DNA of 64,000 bases from Gyrodactylus bullatarudis (GCA_012064415.1 SSNU01000063.1:9800-73799), one strand, 5' to 3'. Positions 1 through 13,191 are shown, counted from the stretch's first letter. Notes: generated by a model not told the origin, from the letters alone. Numbers and translations are program-made.

Positions 1-116
1 TTTTATTGTATTTCAAATGAAGAAAGCTGCTTTGTAATAGCTCACTCTTGAATAAATGCTGTTTATTCTGTATATTTTTGTTGATTTCATATAAAAATTA
101 AACAGTTAAAAATTGT

Positions 117-287
117 TACCCTTAAGGGCCATTTGGACATATATGTCCATTAAAATATCTAGTGGAAGAAGTTGGAATTCAAAAATTTCGTTTTTCTAAA
201 ATTTATCAAAAAAAATATTCTAAGAAACATGCAAAAAGAATTAGAAAGCTATCTTTATTGGTTTTCAAACGGCATCGAAAGGGTTAA
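117..287. repeat. short TTAA-type inverted-repeat element
   Basis: The left end reads TTACCCTTAAGGGCCATTTG and the right end, reverse-complemented, reads TTAACCCTTTCGATGCCGTT. A GGACATATATGTCC palindrome lies just inside the left end. The same head recurs at 10568 and 45586, so this looks like a degenerate member of the window's TTAA (piggyBac-like) non-autonomous elements. No coding capacity is visible. Confidence 0.45.
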
Positions 288-527
288 CAGAGCCTAGGTA
301 AGAAATTAATAGGAGAAGATGGGAAACCGAGACAAAAGAGGACACAAAAGGATTGGAAAAAGGGGAAAAAATGGAAACTTGAGATTAAAATCGCAAAAAA
401 ATCGCAAAATTATCTAGGAAACTAAAAGGTGTAGAGAATTAATTTTTTAATTTTTTTGATTATGATATCAAAAATCGAAAAAATCGCAAATTTTCCATCC
501 TATAACTAATTAGAGAAATCCTTCACT

Positions 528-690
528 TTGGGACGGGTGAGAGCACTGTAGTTCCTGTATCCATGGTCTCATTACTTTTGTCTCTTCAGTAGATTGGGCC
601 CTTTCAAGAAATCATTTATTAGTAACTGACCGTTGTTTCTCTTCCGTTTTCGCTTAATTGAGGGTTTGCTCGTCAACTATATTTATATTT
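528..690 (-). repeat. repeat carrying the tail of a basic ORF (copy 1)
   Basis: On the minus strand, 668-572 reads as an open C-terminal fragment rich in Lys/Arg (KRKRK..GQLL...FLK) ending in TAA. A diverged second copy lies at 37866-38040 and keeps the same reading frame and the GQLL..FLK spacing. It is probably the relic of a repeated element's protein; the family is not recognised. Confidence 0.4.
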
Positions 691-1510
691 TATATTTAAG
701 ATAATCAGACTTTTTATCTCTTATAAATAATATCTTGAAAGTGATTTAGTTGACATAAAACTAGATGATATGTTGGGAAATAAATTTTCAGGGGATCCGG
801 CATATTTGAGGGCTCTAAGCGATAAAAATGTTCAAAAAGTTGAATATTCACTCGGTTTTTTTGTATGCTACATGATTTGATTGAAAACTTGGCTTAATTT
901 ATAGTTTTATTAAAGATAAACGTGATCAAAAGTTTTAAAACAGACGTGCTTTCCTTTTAAACTTGTCCAAAACATATTGGTAGTAATCATTATTTTTTTG
1001 TTTACTAATACTGGAATTAAACCCTAAACTTAATGTTTGGAAAAAAACGCTAAAATATTAAGTTACATTAGCATAATTCTAAAACTGGTAATTTGAGAAA
1101 AATGATTAAATTTGATACAATTATTTTGTTTCACGGAATAAAAAATAATGGTAATTAATACATGTTCTCTCTATTGTTTGTGGGGGTATTCTGAAAAATA
1201 ATAATTTCATTTTTAGTGCAATGATGATCCCATTACTTGAGTATGAGTACTAATTATGAAATCGATAGGAGTACATTTGGTTAAAGAGGGTAAGCTTTTC
1301 GATACAAATTTCCCATGCACGTCTTAGAATTAGGTGATATTGAAATAGATTATTATCCAAGTCAGATCTATTTCATGAGTATAAAGGGTGATGTCAAGTA
1401 TTTTATTTCATGTTATACTCAGCTTTTTTGCATGTCATATTTATATAGAAAATTATGTACAGAATATTGATTTTAAATTCTGATTGGTTATTTTCTGGTG
1501 CGTATGTATT

Positions 1511-2788
1511 AGACTTGGACGAAATTTTCCAAAATTACTAAAACCGCCCATCAATATTATGAATTTAATTGTCAAGTGTTTAAACTATAGATTGGAGAAT
1601 AACTGACACCACCAAAATATCTGACAATCATGTAAATTACAGAAAGTCAGTTATTGTAAAATTAAACAAATTCTAATATTGGTTGATTTTTACGAAAACC
1701 TCGATTTTTCAGCAAAAATTCGAATATATAAAAGATTTTTTGGATTCCTACTCAATGTTTCTTTTTTCTTACGATTTGAAGAAAAAAATTCTAAAAAAAT
1801 AAGGTCATTTTTCAAATTTCGATTTGGCGCCAAAATCTCATTTTTTCGAACTTTGAACTCAAAATTTTTATTGATTTGAAAGTGGGAGTGTGGCAAAAAG
1901 ATGTTTTTTATGATCAGAATAAGACAAGAGAGTCGAATATTGCCGATAAATTCTCGAAAGACTCACTAATTTTGAGGGATATCGATCTATCAAAATTTCA
2001 TTGATTTTCAAGTAGTGAAAATGATCAAAAATCGAAATTCAGATCCCAAACGATAGCGAGCTGAAGCATTGGAACAAATAAAGCATATTTGATCTATCTC
2101 TCTTATTTTGATCATAAAAAAATCTTTTTGCCACACTCCCACTTTCAAATCAATAAAATTTTTGAGTTCAAAGTTCGAAAAAATGAGATTTTGGCGCCAA
2201 ATCGAAATTTGAAAAATGACCATATATTTCATGAAAATTTCTTTTTCCTAGAATTTTCTTCTTCAAATCGTAAAAGTGGGCAACATTGAGAAGGAATCCA
2301 AAAAAATCTTTTATATATCTGAATTTCTGGTGAAAAAAAATTGTGGAGACGCTAATACTTTTCAGCAAAAGGTCAGTTATTCGAAAAATCACCAGGTCAG
2401 TTATTTTCCAATCTATAATTCAAACATCATCCCACAAAATTTCGCTTCAAAATACCTTTTCATACTCCTGGAATAAGATAAACAAAATTGTGAAAACTTT
2501 CAAAATAAAACCGTTTTTTATAGCTTTATTTTTTATAATTTTAACTTGAATTCACATTATTTCTTCCCATAGAGTTGCAAAAATGACTCAAATCCTATTA
2601 AAATTGTTTTTTATGAATATTGCAATTGTGATCGGTCGAACAACGTTTGAAAATTTTCTTATATTTTTTTATCTAATTCCAGAAGTATGAAAATGTTTTA
2701 TGAAATTTGGTTGTATGATTTTTAAATACTTAAAGATTAAATTTATCATATCGATGGGTGATTTTAGTAACTTTGGAAAATTTTGTCT
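1511..2788. mobile_element. foldback/MITE-like element (family FB-A) with nested FB-B arms
   Basis: The ends are inverted copies of each other: GACGAAATTTTCCAAAATTA at about 1518, and the reverse complement of the sequence ending at 2788. Inside, a second inverted repeat (about 1680-1915 against 2105-2335) belongs to the FB-B family found all over the window. A shorter FB-A copy with the same ends is at 21061-21532, and relics lie at about 7000-7240 and 11395-11560. No transposase is visible. The short ORFs here come from the arms. Confidence 0.7.
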
Positions 2789-3616
2789 CATCTTCATCTT
2801 GTTTTGTCACTTACAAGTAGATATATCATTATTTGAAACCATCTTATTATTAGTATTTCACGAGTTTACTATGTTGCTCTTTACATCTACATAGTATAGT
2901 TCCCATTTAATTATTGTGGATAAGAACTTTTATTTACGCTGACTTTTGAATAAAAAGAAATCCAAGATTAAGATCTTTAACTGAATCTGAGTGATATTAT
3001 GAAAATCTACTAAAAATGGTATTCTGATAGGCAACTGTATGCAGTGTATTGTTTCCAGCATTATAGTGAAAGAGATAAATTCTGTGTTGATGGTTTTGAA
3101 GAGATAAAAACTAACAACCTATGTTTATGTCAGAAATACTAAATTGAGCCCTATTCATTTATTACGTACTATTCAATCTCATAATGTTTGTCATTTTAAA
3201 TACAAGCTTGTAGAATATCTTTTTATTTAAATCCGATTCAGTAAGATTTTTACTGAGCAGTAAATTAAAATATTTTACCGATTTTTCCGATGGAAAAATG
3301 AATTCTAACCCTTATGTTGAACTGAAGCATATGTCGAAAATACTCTTTTCACTGACAAAGACGTGATAGGCTTCATAGCCATTAGAGCATCGCTTTTCTT
3401 TATAAACTAGCAAATTTAAATGATTAACTTGGAATTTGGTAATATACAAAATCGGATTATTTTATTTATGCTAAAATCTTTGCTTGAATCTTTACTTACA
3501 ACTTAAGAGTCATAGATTTTCAAAATGTACAATTCAAAAATATATTCTTTAGTTTAAAGCCTCTGTCTCAAATTTTGAAATTTCATGATCCACTAATGGT
3601 GCTTCTGTGAACCTGG

Positions 3617-3856
3617 ATGAATTTTCCAATGAGACCGCCAATTTATTACAGTCTGTCACGAGAAATACTTTACGATCGTTATGCTTCAAACATGATAGAT
3701 ATGTTCAAAAGGAAGATTGCTGCAACATTTGCTGAAAGTACAGCACATCGAGAGAAATCTCAAGACTCCAATCGCGAACTAAAAGATTTTAAACATGCTT
3801 ATCGGCTGACTAAATCATCTTTTGGCTTAAATTTTATCCAAAACTTTAACAAATAA
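3617..3856 (+). CDS. hypothetical protein, possibly an isolated or terminal exon
   Basis: This is a 79-aa ORF from ATG to TAA with balanced codon use, unlike the low-complexity ORFs around it. It contains charged, helix-prone segments (a YDRYASNMIDMFKRK stretch near residues 18-32) and ends in FNK. A TTATTACAG inside the ORF just before 3651 could be a 3' splice site, so it may be the last exon of a longer gene whose other exons I cannot find. No family is recognised. About 760 bp of AT-rich sequence without a visible gene precedes it. Confidence 0.35.
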   Translation: MNFPMRPPIYYSLSREILYDRYASNMIDMFKRKIAATFAESTAHREKSQDSNRELKDFKHAYRLTKSSFGLNFIQNFNK

Positions 3857-6800
3857 CCATTTAATTGTAAAAGGAATTATTCTTTTTTTTTGTTGAAAAT
3901 CGAAAAATTATGACCATATGAAAAGCAAATTATAATCCTGACTATCGAAATATTTTTTAGGAGGAAACGATTGTTTTTGAAAAATAAAAAAAATCTTTTC
4001 ATTGTGAATAGATATGAATGGAGAGTAAACTATGTTTTATGTTTAAAATGGATATTTCAGTCTTTAGAGAAATTGCATTCATGAATAATTCAGTAGAGAA
4101 TAAATATATACCCTTGCTAGCGACAGAAGAAGAGTCCTCACATAACGTGATGTAAATAAATCAACAATATTTGTATGAAACCTTATGATTGAGACTGGAA
4201 AATTATTGTTTTTGCTGAGATATTATTATTATTTTGATAGACTTAAATCATTACATTTTATTTTGTAAGACCTTTTTGAATTTGACATGGGTGATAGTGA
4301 GGCAAAAAACTTTTATTCGAGCTTTTTATGCTGATACAAAATTAGTGCTCAAATTGTCCGCGCCAACTCAGAATTTGAATTTATTTTTCTTCAAAAGTGC
4401 GAATTTTGTAAATAACCAATGGTTATTAACCAAACATAAGATTTAAAAAAATTAATTTTGATAATTTCAGACTGCCAAGCCGTACAAGTTCCACATCATG
4501 GTAAACTATTTCAAGTTCAATTTAAATTTTTGAAAGATTTCTTAGATAGTTACATAATATAGCCAAAGTTTTGATTTTTTGACATTTAACACCCAAAAAT
4601 GAACTCACTACTTTCAAGTAAACTTTTTTATTATAAGACTTTTTGAGTTCCTTCTTGATTTTTTATATTCTTAGTTCATTTATGATTTTAATATCGTCTC
4701 GACGAAGTTATTAAAGCTTTAAGTCGAAAAAATTGTGAATAAATGATAATTAGGCAATTCTCTCGTTCATTAGAGTTAATAAAAAATGTTTAAACATGAT
4801 ATGTCTCAATCTTAAGTAGGTTTTTAGACCCATATTTTATAGATAATTAGAACCGTCTCAAAGAGCTGAACCGGATTATGACTAGAGTTAAAAACCGAAA
4901 ATTTGAAAACTTGTAGACTTGAATGAAATTTCGTAAAACTAATAAAACTAATAATCTTTGAGCTTTTTCGAAATCACTCCACCATGTCTGACTGAGTCAA
5001 CTCTTTGAATGCTTGTGGTATGAAATAAACAAAATTTCAGAAAATCTTAAATTTTGAACGTTTACAATACTTTTTTAATTTATATTTTTCATTAAAATTG
5101 CCTTCATATCTTGTATATTCAAAATCCAAAGCATAAAAAATCATTTAAATAATAAATTTAAACTATATTTAACTGCATAAAATTAATAGAATCATGTGTA
5201 ATCAACAAAAATTAAAATAAAAAACGTTCAAATTTTAAATTTTTTTAAAATTTTGCTTATTTCATACCAGAAGCATTCAAAGAGTTGACTTGGGTAGATA
5301 TGGTGGAATGATTTCGAAATAGCTCAAGGATTATTTAAACTAAATTACAGGCAGTTTCATTAGATTTACGAAATTTAATCTAAATTTAATATAAAATTCT
5401 TTTAGGGTTCTTCAGATTCAGAAAGATTCCGAAAATTTCCGAATCGCCACTATTTGACTTCAGATATAAACAAAAAATAATTATAAAATAAGTTCTGATT
5501 TGTTTAATTGTACAGAAATTCTACATATTAGTAATAAAATAACAATTCTTCTCTAAGGTTTACATTATTAATCCTTGATATTATGAAAGCTTGAAGAACT
5601 ATAAATAGGTCCAGAGAAAATCCCAGGTAACCTTAGAGAACCTTCACATGTTCACGAAGTTTGCAGTATAACGAATAAAAAGAGTTTCTAGGATAAAATT
5701 TTGCTAGGTCATTAAAATCAATAAAATAAATGCTTTAAATGTATCAAAGCTAAAGGTTTATCGGAAAATTTACCAAAATAAAATTTAAACAAAATACCAA
5801 GTTTAAATCATAAAATTATTAAAATTAAAAGAAAAAATGAGAACATAAGAAAGATGAAAATAATAGGATCCTGTAGAATTCTTATTTTCAGAATGGTTCT
5901 TGTAAATTTAAATCTTGCGTCAAAATATTTTAACTTAATTTCAGTAAAATAACTGCATTTAATGTTTTTATAGATAAAGTTTCTTATAAATTAGAAAGCA
6001 ATTTTGTCATCATCTATAACAGGCTGCAGTAAATTAACCAGATACAGGTTTTTTATTTAATTTTCTTTTGTTTAAGTCTAATATGAAATTCGTACAAGAT
6101 TTATTTTCGTTTTGATTCTGAAGGATCATAGGCAAGAACCTATTGTAAATTCTATCGTAGAAAAGGCACCTCTTCATTATTTGGTATGCGTAAAATGGGT
6201 CTTCTAAATTACTCCTTTCATCGAAAGAAATATTTTACAATGATCTATTATTATAATCTATGATCTATTGAAAGCAAAAAAAATATAATTTTAAAATGTA
6301 TTCGGTTTTTTTTGTTCTAATCGATTAATTTATGAAATGTATCAAATTCATTGTATTCCGGATTGTTTTCGAAAATTTTCCAGGACGAACCTGACAGAGC
6401 TACTCAATAAAAACTATTAAAATTATCTACAAAAACAATGAATGGATTTCTGCTGAAAACTGTATCTTCTTACTTGTTATAATAATTATTCGATTAAAAT
6501 CCTAATTATAAGTAGCACGTGAGTTAAGCTCAATGAATGGAAATAAATATTTTGCCGCCCCATTTCAATGAAATTTTGAGAATTCTAAAGAGAAATTTAT
6601 CAAGTTATTTGGCTCTAGGAAATTTATGAGACATCTGTTTCAAAAAATTTTTAATTCATCCTTTGTGCCTTTCTTGAAGTCTGATCGATTTTATAATTGT
6701 ATTTATTATAACGTATTATTTTATAAATTTATTACAGTACTTAACAAATGAAATAGATCCATCATATTTAAAGGCAAGATAGATTTCTTTCTACGGACCA

Positions 6801-8527
6801 CCTCGTCTTAACAATGAAAGCATTAGAATATTCTTCTTTATTATACTAATTAAATTATGTTTATTTTAACCAACCAGAATACAGCAAAAGGCTTCAAATC
6901 TATAAAGGATTCTACTCTCTAAACCTGTATAATAGTAATATTTGTTAGATTAGCAAATTTAGTAGAACTTCTTGGCTCCTAAATTTCTTTTTATGCCTAT
7001 ATAATAAGACAAACAAAATAAGAAAATTTTCAAATAAAAATTTTTCGACCAAACAGATCATGGAAAATTTCATTTTTCAAATAAGTTTTGTCATTATTGC
7101 AACTATTTTTGGAAGAAATAATGTGAAATCAAAAACAAAAAATGTTTTATATTAACAAATTTTATTTATATTATTACAGATGCATAAAAAGATATTTAAG
7201 AGCGAAATTTGGTGAGATAATAATTATTTTATCATAATTCAATTATAATTGAAGATGAATTTTATGAAGCTTTAAATAATCAATCAATTTTGTTTTTCTT
7301 GGAAGCTCACTATTTTAGTAATTTTTTTAATCTGGTTCATTTTATCATGGAATTCAAAATATTAATTTTTCCTGACTTTCTGGAGGAAAATATTGAGTTT
7401 TTTTGTAAAATCAGTAAATTCTCATCTTCCTGTCAACTAGCTTTAGTTCCCCAAATCATTTGAAAATACCATGAATTCTTATAGGAATTATACCTACTAT
7501 AAAATTATGTCACTTATTTTCCTAAAAAAATGCAGTTCTTCAAAATTTTCTTGACATTAGACCTTAAGAAATGATTTCTTTGATTAATCGTTATCCTAAA
7601 AATCAACTTTTGGTCACTCTCTCACACTAAAATCAACAAATAAATTTAATTCAAAGTTCAGGAAATTTGCCCTTCTTCAAAATTTCAAATTTACTGTATT
7701 TTCCGTAAAAATTGTTTTTTTCTAAATGTTTTTTCTCCGTATCGTAAAAGAGGGCCTCATAATCTAGATTCCAAAAAATCTTAATCAAATTCGATTTCTT
7801 GATGAAAAAATAAGAATTTTATAAAAATCATAAATTCCCATCTTCATATCAACTAGCTTTAGTCAGGTAGCAAGCGAACAACCTTATAGTCAATCTATGC
7901 CGAACAGCTCCCTGAAGAACGACTTGGTTCAAAATTAAGATTTTAAATAGTTTTTCTACAAACATAAAAGGCTTTTCTTGTGATAAGTGAAGAAATTTAA
8001 TTAATTATTTCAATTTTTTCCTAGATAATCGATTATTTTTCCCAATTTTAAAAGAAGTTATTATTAGCTACACTTAATGTTGGCTCCATTTAGGAAAGAG
8101 TGCATTTATGTATGGGAAAATACCCCCAGAAATGGTTGACTTGTCACTTTGCAACAATAGCTTCCCAATCAAGGAGAATTCTTTTCTTCCTTATATAGAT
8201 ATTACTTTTGAATAAACTTGACAAATTCCCTTCCCTTAAAATAGATATTTGTATAGTGAGATAGATATATATATATGCTCACACCCTCTACTGCTCATTG
8301 ATATGCTTGAGTATATTCCTCAGATCCAAAGGATATGTATGCCCTCTGTATCTCTGTGTAAAAGTGTACGAATTTGGTGTGTAGTGTACATACATTTAAT
8401 TATAGTGTTTGGTATATTTTGTGAAAATTTTTATTTGGGATTGGCCAACTCGTACGTACCTTACTATTTGTAATACAACGTAGCAATATTTATTTGAAAA
8501 TAAACGTGAATTGGTAACTAGAAAAAT
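3857..8527. other. gene-free stretch with repeats
   Basis: I see no supportable gene. It holds a foldback element at about 4920-5390 (arms about 4927-5062 and 5222-5377, inverted copies), an inverted FB-A relic at about 7000-7240, an FB-B arm at about 7630-7862, and a copy of the Penelope-associated sequence GTCAGGTAGCAAGCGAACAA at 7864. The last 400 bases probably include the promoter and leader of the EF-hand gene. Confidence 0.5.
4920..5390. repeat. foldback element
   Basis: About 150 bases around 4927-5062 (containing AGTCAACTCTTTGAATGCTT) recur in inverted orientation at 5222-5377 (AAGCATTCAAAGAGTTGACT), with a spacer of about 160 bp. The arms are imperfect. There is no ORF or recognised family. 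Confidence 0.6.
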
Positions 8528-9017
8528 ATGCTGTCTGGAAGTAACGATGTTACAAAATTGTATTTACAATTCGAAATAGCTGATGTTGATCGTAGTAATT
8601 CTTTGACGTTAGATGAAGTGAAAAAAATATTTTCCGGTTCATCAGTTGCCGATGAAGAGGCAGAGGAATTTATGAAGAAATTCGATATGGATGGCGATGG
8701 AACTGTGACTCTTGAGGAATTTTGCTCAGTCCTTAAAATAACTGAAGAGCCAATGCCTGAGTAAGTTCAAAAGCACCAAGAATTCTATCGAAATTAAACA
8801 ATAACATTCACACAACAGTTTTAAAAAGCTATTCCAAGACGTTGACAAGGATAAATCCGGATCTGTTTCCATTGAAGAACTCCAGGAACATTTCAAGAAT
8901 AGTGGAAAGACAGACTTAATTCCGAAACTGGAATCTTTTGTCCACAAACACGACAAGGATGGTAACAATGTCCTGGATTATAACGAGTTCCTTCAGTTCC
9001 TCTATGAGCTCTTATGA
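8528..9017 (+). CDS. four-EF-hand calcium-binding protein (calmodulin-like)
   Basis: Two exons, 8528-8760 and 8819-9017, encode 143 aa. The 58-bp intron starts GTAAGT and ends ACACAACAG, and the frame is kept across it (codon GA/T). Four canonical 12-residue EF loops are visible: DVDRSNSLTLDE, DMDGDGTVTLEE, DKDKSGSVSIEE and DKDGNNVLDYNE, each with Asp at position 1 and Glu at 12, so all four should bind Ca2+. Each exon encodes one EF-hand pair, which suggests an ancient doubling of a two-hand unit. The protein is about the size of calmodulin but is not calmodulin; EF-hand proteins of this type are abundant in flatworm tegument, though that role is inference. It has no signal peptide or membrane segment, so it should be cytosolic. 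A candidate poly(A) signal ATTAAA lies at 9086-9091. Confidence 0.88.
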
Positions 9018-9660
9018 AAAGTATTGGTGCTCTTACAGAAGAAAGAATACATATATATTATGCACATTCCAATATGAAATGAATTATTAAATTATGGGAT
9101 ACGTTAGGATTTATATAAAAATATTATTGAATGAATGATAAAAAAAACCTGTTTTAGTCAAATGAGGGACACCTTTTCGATCCTTTTTTGCTTGTTTTCC
9201 CTCGAAAAAAACACAAAACTCAAAAATTGCTTGTTCATACTTGAGAAAATTTGGAAATTTTTTTCTTTTTCAAAATAGAAATTTACTCCAATGAGAAAAT
9301 AATTCAAGCAAAGATTTTTCAATAAATTAAAGTTGTACAAAACTTTTTTTCTAATATTTATTAAAAAATTAATTTATAATAAAACCAATTGCTGTAGACA
9401 AAATTTAGCTAGCTTTAAAATTTGAGAAGGAAATTTAGAACTCGCAAATCCGTATGTATCAGACTTTTAGATAGCAATGTTGAAAACGATTTATCATTTT
9501 GGTGGTCCTACAGTCCATACAACATCTTGATAATATTATTTTTACAAATACATTCAGCGGTATTTGAAAAAGCTCGCATAGGCCAAGGCAGTTAAAGATT
9601 ATAAGAATAGTTTTTTTCATAATTCTACATAAAAAAAATTATGTGTTCAAAAAAACAATT
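9018..9660. other. 3' flank of the EF-hand gene, no gene seen
   Basis: AT-rich sequence containing the EF-hand gene's probable 3' UTR. The minus-strand ORF over 9158-9340 is low-complexity and not supported. Confidence 0.4.
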
Positions 9661-9669
9661 CTCATAATT

Positions 9670-10460
9670 TGACTATAACGTTATTCGCTTGCTACCTGAC
9701 TATGTTGTCTTCTGGCTTGTATTAGTCTATCTGTATAATATACAGTGTATATGTTTAGTGGAAAACGTTTATCCTAATAAATTTGTGGACAAATTTATCA
9801 ACTTGACAATTTATAGAGAAGTCATTGAAAATACAGATGAAGTTGAGAAAACCACAATTTTCATGAAAATTAATTTCAAAGGAGATGATTTCAGCAATGA
9901 TTCAAGGAGAAAGTCAACTGATCTCATCAATCAACATTATGATAACATACAATTGAAAATTGTATCCAAAACTAAGAGATTGTTTAACTTTATTCATAAA
10001 GATTTACTGAAACCTGGAGAGACATTATATTCTTATATTCTCTGACTTTTACTATTTCTTAATTTTTAAATTATTATCTTTAATGAATTTTTTATTTATA
10101 TCATTTTTAAAGTATTGCCACTGCTGATGCTTTATGAAATGTACATATGACCCTAATATGTATCTTATTTCTAAATCTCCTAAAATGATTTTAAGTGGAT
10201 TTTCGAACGTATTTTAAAATTAACGTGAATATTTCAATCATAAAAATATCTGTAGAAAAAGAAAGGGAAGAGAAAGGTATAGTATTTCTTAAAGAATAAG
10301 GATTATAAAAATTATAGTGATTGTTATAGTAATCAGAATTATTAGAGTAATAACTCTCATAATATAATTCATCACTTGAAGGAAAATTCAATTAATTAGA
10401 CCAATACAAGCCAGAAGACAACATAGTCAGGTAGCAAGCGAACAACGTTATAGTCAATCT
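9670..10460 (+). mobile_element. Penelope-like element fragment bounded by inverted repeats
   Basis: Codons from about 9735 to 10045 match the region downstream of the reverse transcriptase in the better copy at 16967-17955: FVDKFINL, an F(M)KIN/LNF.GDD segment, then LINQHYDNIQLKI and LFNFIHKD. The RT domain itself is missing. Inverted copies of about 60 bp bound the fragment (9670-9728 and 10395-10460), sharing the words CAAGCCAGAAGACAACATAG and GTCAGGTAGCAAGCGAA. Flanking terminal repeats of this sort are typical of Penelope elements. A dead, 5'-truncated copy. Confidence 0.65.
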
Positions 10461-10567
10461 ATCCCGAACAGCTCCCTGAAGTACTTGGTTCAAAATTAAT
10501 ATTCTTATAACCTTCAACTGAGTCTTTTCACTATTAATTGGAGAGTTTTGGTGTTTATTCAGCTTAA

Positions 10568-10783
10568 CCCTTTCAGTGCCGATGGACATATATTTCCATT
10601 TTCCTATTTTTTTGAACCTTCATAACTCTACCAGTTTGATAGATTTCTGGATCGATTAAAGTTTAAGTTGAACTCCACAATGTGAACTTGAATTGGTAAT
10701 ATTTTTGGCCAAATAACTTGGTATCTTTATAACTAAATTTTGGTTTTTATAAAAATTGTGAAATAGTCTCAGCACCAAAAGGG
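10568..10783. mobile_element. 216-bp TTAA-flanked MITE (piggyBac-like)
   Basis: TTAA at 10564-10567 and 10784-10787 flanks inverted ends CCCTTTCAGTGCCGA and CCCTTTTGGTGCTGA. A 5'-truncated second copy lies at 63692-63890 and matches along nearly the whole length. It has no ORF. The TTAA target and CCCTTT ends are those of piggyBac-type elements. Confidence 0.65.
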
Positions 10784-10787
10784 TTAA

Positions 10788-11640
10788 ATTCTGATCTTCT
10801 TTGACTTTTAATATTTCTTTCATAATTTCTCTAATGAATTCTTAAATTATATCATTAATAAGAATAATAATATCATTTTGAAGAATTACCACTGATGATA
10901 CTTCAAGAAATGTACATTTGGTTTTAATATATCTTCTTTCAATTTTCTAAATTATGAATTTAATTGGATTTTCGAACGTGTTTGAAAAACTACGTGAATT
11001 ACTTATTCGTATTAATAAGGTATTGCCACTGATGATGCTTCAAGAAATGTACATTTAGCCCTAATATATCTTTATTATTTAATTTAGTTTGAGCCATTCA
11101 TCGCATGATAGAAGCTAGAATATTTATCTTCTAAAAATTTTTAGCATTGTGTGAGTGAAAAAACGTCTTATGAATCAACTAATTCGTCGTAATTTTTATT
11201 ATTTATTCAAATTTGAGAGATTTTCCATTGAAATTGAAACTTTGACACTAAGACTGCCACTTTTACCCTTCATGTCCCACTGTTCCACAAATAGAACACA
11301 ACTCTTTGTTGAGCGATAATTTGAACTGAAAAACTTTTTTCACCCCTCATTTGAAAGGAAAAATATGTTTAATCGATAAAGATAACTTTTAACTTGAATC
11401 GCCCATCTCAATATTATTTTAATATTACCTCACCAAATTTCACGTCAAAATACTTTTCCATGCTTCTGAAATGAGATTTTAAAAATTGCGAAAATTTTCA
11501 AATTTAAAACGTTTTTTGACCAAATTGTAAAATTCATGAAAAATAAGAGAAATTCAATTTTTAACTATTGAATAACCGTTTTTAATAGAATTTAAGTCCT
11601 TTCTACTACTTTTCTGTAAGAAATATTCTTAATTAATTAA
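10788..11640. repeat. Penelope 3'-tail copies and repeat relics
   Basis: The words ATTGGATTTTCGAACGTGTT (10971) and ACTGATGATGCTTCAAGAAATG (11027) recur next to each Penelope fragment (10177, 17945, 20231) and look like that element's 3' tail. At 11257 the CCCTTCATGTCCCA end of a TTAA element appears, and at 11395-11560 an FB-A relic. No gene. Confidence 0.5.
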
Positions 11641-11655
11641 ACAATAAAAAACGTT

Positions 11656-12104
11656 TTAAATCTTCACTATGTCATCATCTGATCTGTTTCTTTTTCTTGG
11701 GGTTGATATCAGTGTTGGTTGCGAATCGGTCAGTGTTGGTCTTGGTAGAACCAGTGGTTTCACGAATTTCTTTTGGATACATAGATTTGGCTTTTGTTTC
11801 TCTATGTATAATGCTTCAGCGGTTTTGAGAGCTGCCACGTTTTTCCCTTGTTGTTTGTAAATAATTTCAAAGTTTAATGGGGAAACTTTTTCTGGACAGG
11901 TTCTCGTATATTCCCTTATGGCTGTTGTCCCGTATAGAGATGTTCGTTGATTCTCTCTTCTAGTCTCCTATAAGTGTGTCCGATATATTCAGCTTGACAG
12001 AAACATTTGAATTTGTAGACAACATGAGTTTGTTTCATGATGACATAACAAATTAAGATCACCAAATATTTATCACAGATGTAACCATTATATTCATACC
12101 TCAT
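11656..12104 (-). mobile_element. Penelope-like element, GIY-YIG endonuclease and C-terminal end
   Basis: On the minus strand, VVYKFKCFCQAEYIGHTYRR followed by LEERINEHL has the layout of the GIY-YIG endonuclease of Penelope-like elements (VYK in place of GIY, then YIG, then Arg and Glu-His). About 80 bp further on, in another frame, comes a typical C-terminus with AEALYIEKQKPNLC. It differs from the copy at 16967, so at least two Penelope lineages are present. A frameshift or deletion between the two ORFs and the absence of RT mark it as a remnant. Confidence 0.65.
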
Positions 12105-12406
12105 ATTTTCACATTACTTTGTGCTTTCAATTACAGTAACACTACCCACCCCTTTGTACATAATTTCTATTGTTATTACTATTAGTCATATTACAGAGTC
12201 AAATGTGATAGGGATAGATATCACTCTTACACCCCAAAGAGTCTATGTTATTATTATACACACGCACCAGAGAACAACCAATGAGAGCTAAAACCAAGAT
12301 TTTGTACACAATTTTCTTTATATAAATCTGGCATGTAAAAGCTGATGAGTATGCCACGAAATAAAAGCGCTATATTCTTATAACTGGCATCAACCCCTTT
12401 TTACTC

Positions 12407-12502
12407 ATGGAATTATCTGTAGCTCAACTAAAAACAGAGATCAAAGAGTTTCTCTCTCGAAATGGACTTCACTTGTTTATCTCATTTCAGAATCATGGAA
12501 AG
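12407..12502 (+). CDS. candidate first coding exon of an unidentified gene
   Basis: ATG opens a 32-codon exon (MELSVAQLKTEIKEFLSRNG at its start) ending GGAAAG before GTATCTGA, a plausible 5' splice site. A TATA-like TATAAAT lies at 12321-12327 and an ACCAAT box at about 12278. The exon ends in phase 0, which fits the candidate exon at 15588-15729. The intron between them would be about 3.1 kb and would contain the piggyBac remnant. The protein is not recognised. Unproven. Confidence 0.28.
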
Positions 12503-13191
12503 GTATCTGATCACAATTAGTTTCTTTGTGATAGGTGATCCTGGAAAATAACGTTTTTTGTCTATCACACCTTGAAATAAAATTTTTTAACTCAATGCTC
12601 AAAAACTCGAATTTTTTTAATTGATAAGATTCCCAAAACTTTTTCAAGGTCTGAAAGTCAACTCAAGTTCATATTAGTTTAAAAGATTTCAACAATTAAA
12701 AGACTTTCAACCTGAACTTAAATCAACAACTGTTACATTGCAGCTCTCCTATTGGTTTAAGAACTGTATGGAGAAGCAATTTTCGCATTTCTAGTAGACT
12801 GGAACCTTTTCAAGTATCCTTCCATTAGAGATTTAATTTAATTTTATCGAACATTTTCAGAAATGATATATCCGAATTAAATCTTTAACCATCCTTCTTA
12901 ATATACGGATTGATTTGTCGAAATGTAACAAGATTCAAGAGGATTAGTCCTGCTTTCAAATTAAATTAGCTTCTTTTACAGTTTGAAAAAGGATTTTTAT
13001 ATGATTTCTCAATCTCGAGAAGAATAAAGATTCAGAATTGTAAATTAAATTAGTTGGAATATAAGTGAAATCTTGAATATTTATGTAAATTTCGATGCAT
13101 TGCTTATGACAATAATTATTATAACAGTATTAAAAATATCTCTTCCAAGTGAGTTTGATAAAAAAATATTTCAAAATCTCTTGTTTATTAA

